From Moorena producens 3L (GTDB taxonomy: Bacteria; Cyanobacteriota; Cyanobacteriia; Cyanobacteriales; Coleofasciculaceae): 64,000 nt of DNA. This document shows, in pieces, positions 62,365 to 64,000 of this stretch. The DNA lies in contig NZ_GL890851.1 in assembly GCF_000211815.1 (NCBI RefSeq), positions 6,225-70,224 on the forward strand. Direction: 5' to 3'. The translations under genes and the position numbers were made by a program. Within the stretch, counting starts at the first letter, position 1, and each line of letters opens with the position of its first letter. Under the pieces are notes generated by a model. That model saw nothing but the letters and a program-made list of their open reading frames with translations. It was not told the DNA's origin and searched no databases.

Positions 62365-64000
62365 TCATTTTGGGTCAGAGTTAAAAATAGGTAATAAAAC
62401 ACGAGTTGGATAATCTCCTCCACAACTCACTATCAAAGTAATAATCTCAGCATCCATCAATCGACTTTCACCAGGAAAAGCCCCGGTGCCGGAATTGACT
62501 GGATAAGCGGGAAAACAAGCCCCACTTAAGCTCAAGCGCAACTGATTCCCTTGGGCAATACGCACAAAAGTTGCTTGGAATCGAATACGCCACGGATTAG
62601 TATTGTCTCCAGGATTCACCCGCCCATATCCCTGAGTGACATGGTAAACCCTGCCATCGGGATGGACTTCCGACAACACTGCACAGATATCAAAACTGGG
62701 AGTATCAGCTGTGCAAAACACCTCTACCAGCACATCCCCTACCAAATGTAAATTTTCTGCTAAGGGTGGAGAGGTGTAGGTTAAAACATCTGTGCGACAA
62801 TCTATGGAAGTGCGATCGCATGAACCGACTGGCATGGCTGCATGACCCCCTATTGCTGGAACTGGACGCCAAGGGTCATGAACTAATAGATCACAGGATA
62901 GATCAAAGGTATGCTGGATTTGGGATACTCCCTGTGTCTGCGATCGCTGTTGCATTCCTTGAGACTCTTCTGGGACTAATTTTCCAGAATCTTCCCTGAC
63001 ACTGGCTAAACCGGAAGTTACCAGATAATAAGATTTCTGATTTCCATCAGGCCAACTATCAAAATAACGCCACCGATTAGTTCCCATCTCAAATAGAGAA
63101 ATAGGGGGTTGCTCAACCACGTTGGTATCAATTCCTTTGAGGAACTGGTCAAACCAACGCACTTGCAAGCCATCAACGGGACTATTCGCCTCGGGACCGT
63201 AATCGACTGCTCCCACTTTACGCCCCCAAGGCAGGTGCGCCCAAGGTCCAATGATCAGATGCTGGGGCGAACTGCCATGAGATGCCATATCCTTATATAA
63301 ATGAAGTGTCCCTCGCAAAAATGGGTCAAACCATCCGCCAATATGTAACATGGGCATGTCTACATCCGGCATCATTCCCTTGGGAGATAGTTTTTCCCAG
63401 TATTGATCTGGGTGAGGATGGTCTAACCAGTCGTGATAAAAGGAGTCTGGTGCTAAGTCTTGGAGAATTTGAGGCCGAGCCGGAATTGGGTCATACAGGG
63501 GTAAATTCCGAGATGCCGCATACAGCAGTTGATAGGCTTGCTCATCTCCCCGCAATCGTGCCGTTTCTGTTGCTAATTGTATCGCCCAACCCAGATTAGC
63601 TTGTAAACAAAACGCCCCTCCCTCATAGGCCCAATCGCTGTATAAATCATAGCCAATCATCGCTGGACAGATCGTTTTCAGAGCGCTGGGATAGCTGGCA
63701 GCAGCGTACAGTTGAGTCATCCCCTGATAGGAAAAGCCGTACATGCCCACATCCCCAGTGCTACCGGGTAAACTGGCTGCCCAGTTAACACTATCAAAGC
63801 CATCTTCCACTTCGTGGGCAAACAAATCAAACTTACCGTCTGAAGTGCCCCTCCCCCTGACATCTTGAATCACCACAATGTAACCGTGGGCAGCATACCA
63901 AGTGGGATGAGCATAAACTACCGTAGATGCGATCGCTCTTCCATAGGGTTGCCGCATCAGCAAGACGGGAAACTCACCAGCACTATCGGGACGGTAGATA
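62365..64000 (-). CDS. CocE/NonD-type serine hydrolase (S15 family), 5' end beyond window
   Basis: The reading frame continues past the first visible Met (63963) to the window edge as IYRPDSAGEFPVLLMRQPYG, so the gene is cut off at its 5' end. An alpha/beta hydrolase domain has the nucleophile in MYGFSYQGMTQLYAA and the oxyanion region IVVIQDVRGRGTSDG. HIGGWFDPFLRGTL (Asp) and LIIGPWAHLPWG (His) complete the triad. The C-terminal jelly-roll (from about 370, DVLTYTSPPLAENLHLVGDV) is the PepX_C domain. These enzymes cleave esters, amides or X-Pro peptides; the substrate is unknown. Confidence 0.88.
   Translation of the reverse strand, partial: IYRPDSAGEFPVLLMRQPYGRAIASTVVYAHPTWYAAHGYIVVIQDVRGRGTSDGKFDLFAHEVEDGFDSVNWAASLPGSTGDVGMYGFSYQGMTQLYAAASYPSALKTICPAMIGYDLYSDWAYEGGAFCLQANLGWAIQLATETARLRGDEQAYQLLYAASRNLPLYDPIPARPQILQDLAPDSFYHDWLDHPHPDQYWEKLSPKGMMPDVDMPMLHIGGWFDPFLRGTLHLYKDMASHGSSPQHLIIGPWAHLPWGRKVGAVDYGPEANSPVDGLQVRWFDQFLKGIDTNVVEQPPISLFEMGTNRWRYFDSWPDGNQKSYYLVTSGLASVREDSGKLVPEESQGMQQRSQTQGVSQIQHTFDLSCDLLVHDPWRPVPAIGGHAAMPVGSCDRTSIDCRTDVLTYTSPPLAENLHLVGDVLVEVFCTADTPSFDICAVLSEVHPDGRVYHVTQGYGRVNPGDNTNPWRIRFQATFVRIAQGNQLRLSLSGACFPAYPVNSGTGAFPGESRLMDAEIITLIVSCGGDYPTRVLLPIFNSDPK

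Overview
The window is a chromosomal segment of a filamentous cyanobacterium. Support for this: a complete kaiABC clock operon, a photosystem I accumulation factor, a Ycf20-type protein, a photorespiratory-type D-glycerate 3-kinase, a cyanobacterial FtsH of the FtsH3 type, DUF6464 and DUF928 proteins, frequent GCGATCGC (HIP1) octamers, and large AT-rich intergenic spaces packed with short tandem repeats of the gggaata / ctgcctt kind. The repeat-laden style resembles large marine genomes such as Moorena, but the genus is only an inference.

Layout. 0.5-4.8 kb: a minus-strand sugar-nucleotide operon (glucose-1-phosphate cytidylyltransferase, epimerase/dehydratase, C-methyltransferase-like protein) beside a truncated pectate-lyase-like gene. 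5.1-8.7 kb: a Na+/Ca2+-type antiporter, then a methionine-salvage operon mtnD-mtnW-mtnB that includes a RuBisCO-like protein. 8.9-16.6 kb: ftsH, a TPP riboswitch with thiC, a haem-oxygenase-like di-iron enzyme, cysE and a lactate-permease-family transporter. 16.7-24 kb: a zinc-ribbon protein, transposase and response-regulator debris, a MEKHLA protein, and a giant secreted TPS-TPR-CHAT protein. 24-25.4 kb: an IS200/IS605-type TnpB element whose right end forms the last codons of uvrB. 27-37.7 kb: housekeeping and conserved cyanobacterial genes (response regulator, SLC12-like transporter, fmt, OmpA-like protein, photosystem I factor). 37.7-44.2 kb: a graveyard of mobile DNA: decayed IS605, IS607, IS630 and IS5 copies, a PEP-CTERM gene with a stop, and at least six copies of a roughly 100-bp hairpin element (a seventh lies at 60.1 kb). 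44.3-49 kb: glycerate kinase, Ycf20-like protein, GT39 glycosyltransferase, DUF2235 hydrolase. 49.9-56.9 kb: a hybrid kinase with a pseudo-receiver, divergent from kaiA-kaiB-kaiC. 57.5-64 kb: a LOG-family protein, DUF928 protein, small lipoprotein, bioF and an S15/CocE hydrolase cut by the window end.

The most unusual signal is the hairpin family (38084, 40388, 40503, 42675, 43035, 43291, 60053). Outer boxes and loop are conserved, but the 13-15 bp stem differs between copies and its two arms co-vary, so pairing is kept while the sequence changes. One copy splits an IS5 transposase gene, one is nested inside another copy, and one looks like a chimera of two stem types. A second, shorter palindromic repeat family has inserted into an IS630 transposase and into a TnpB right end. 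No tRNA, rRNA or CRISPR array was seen.
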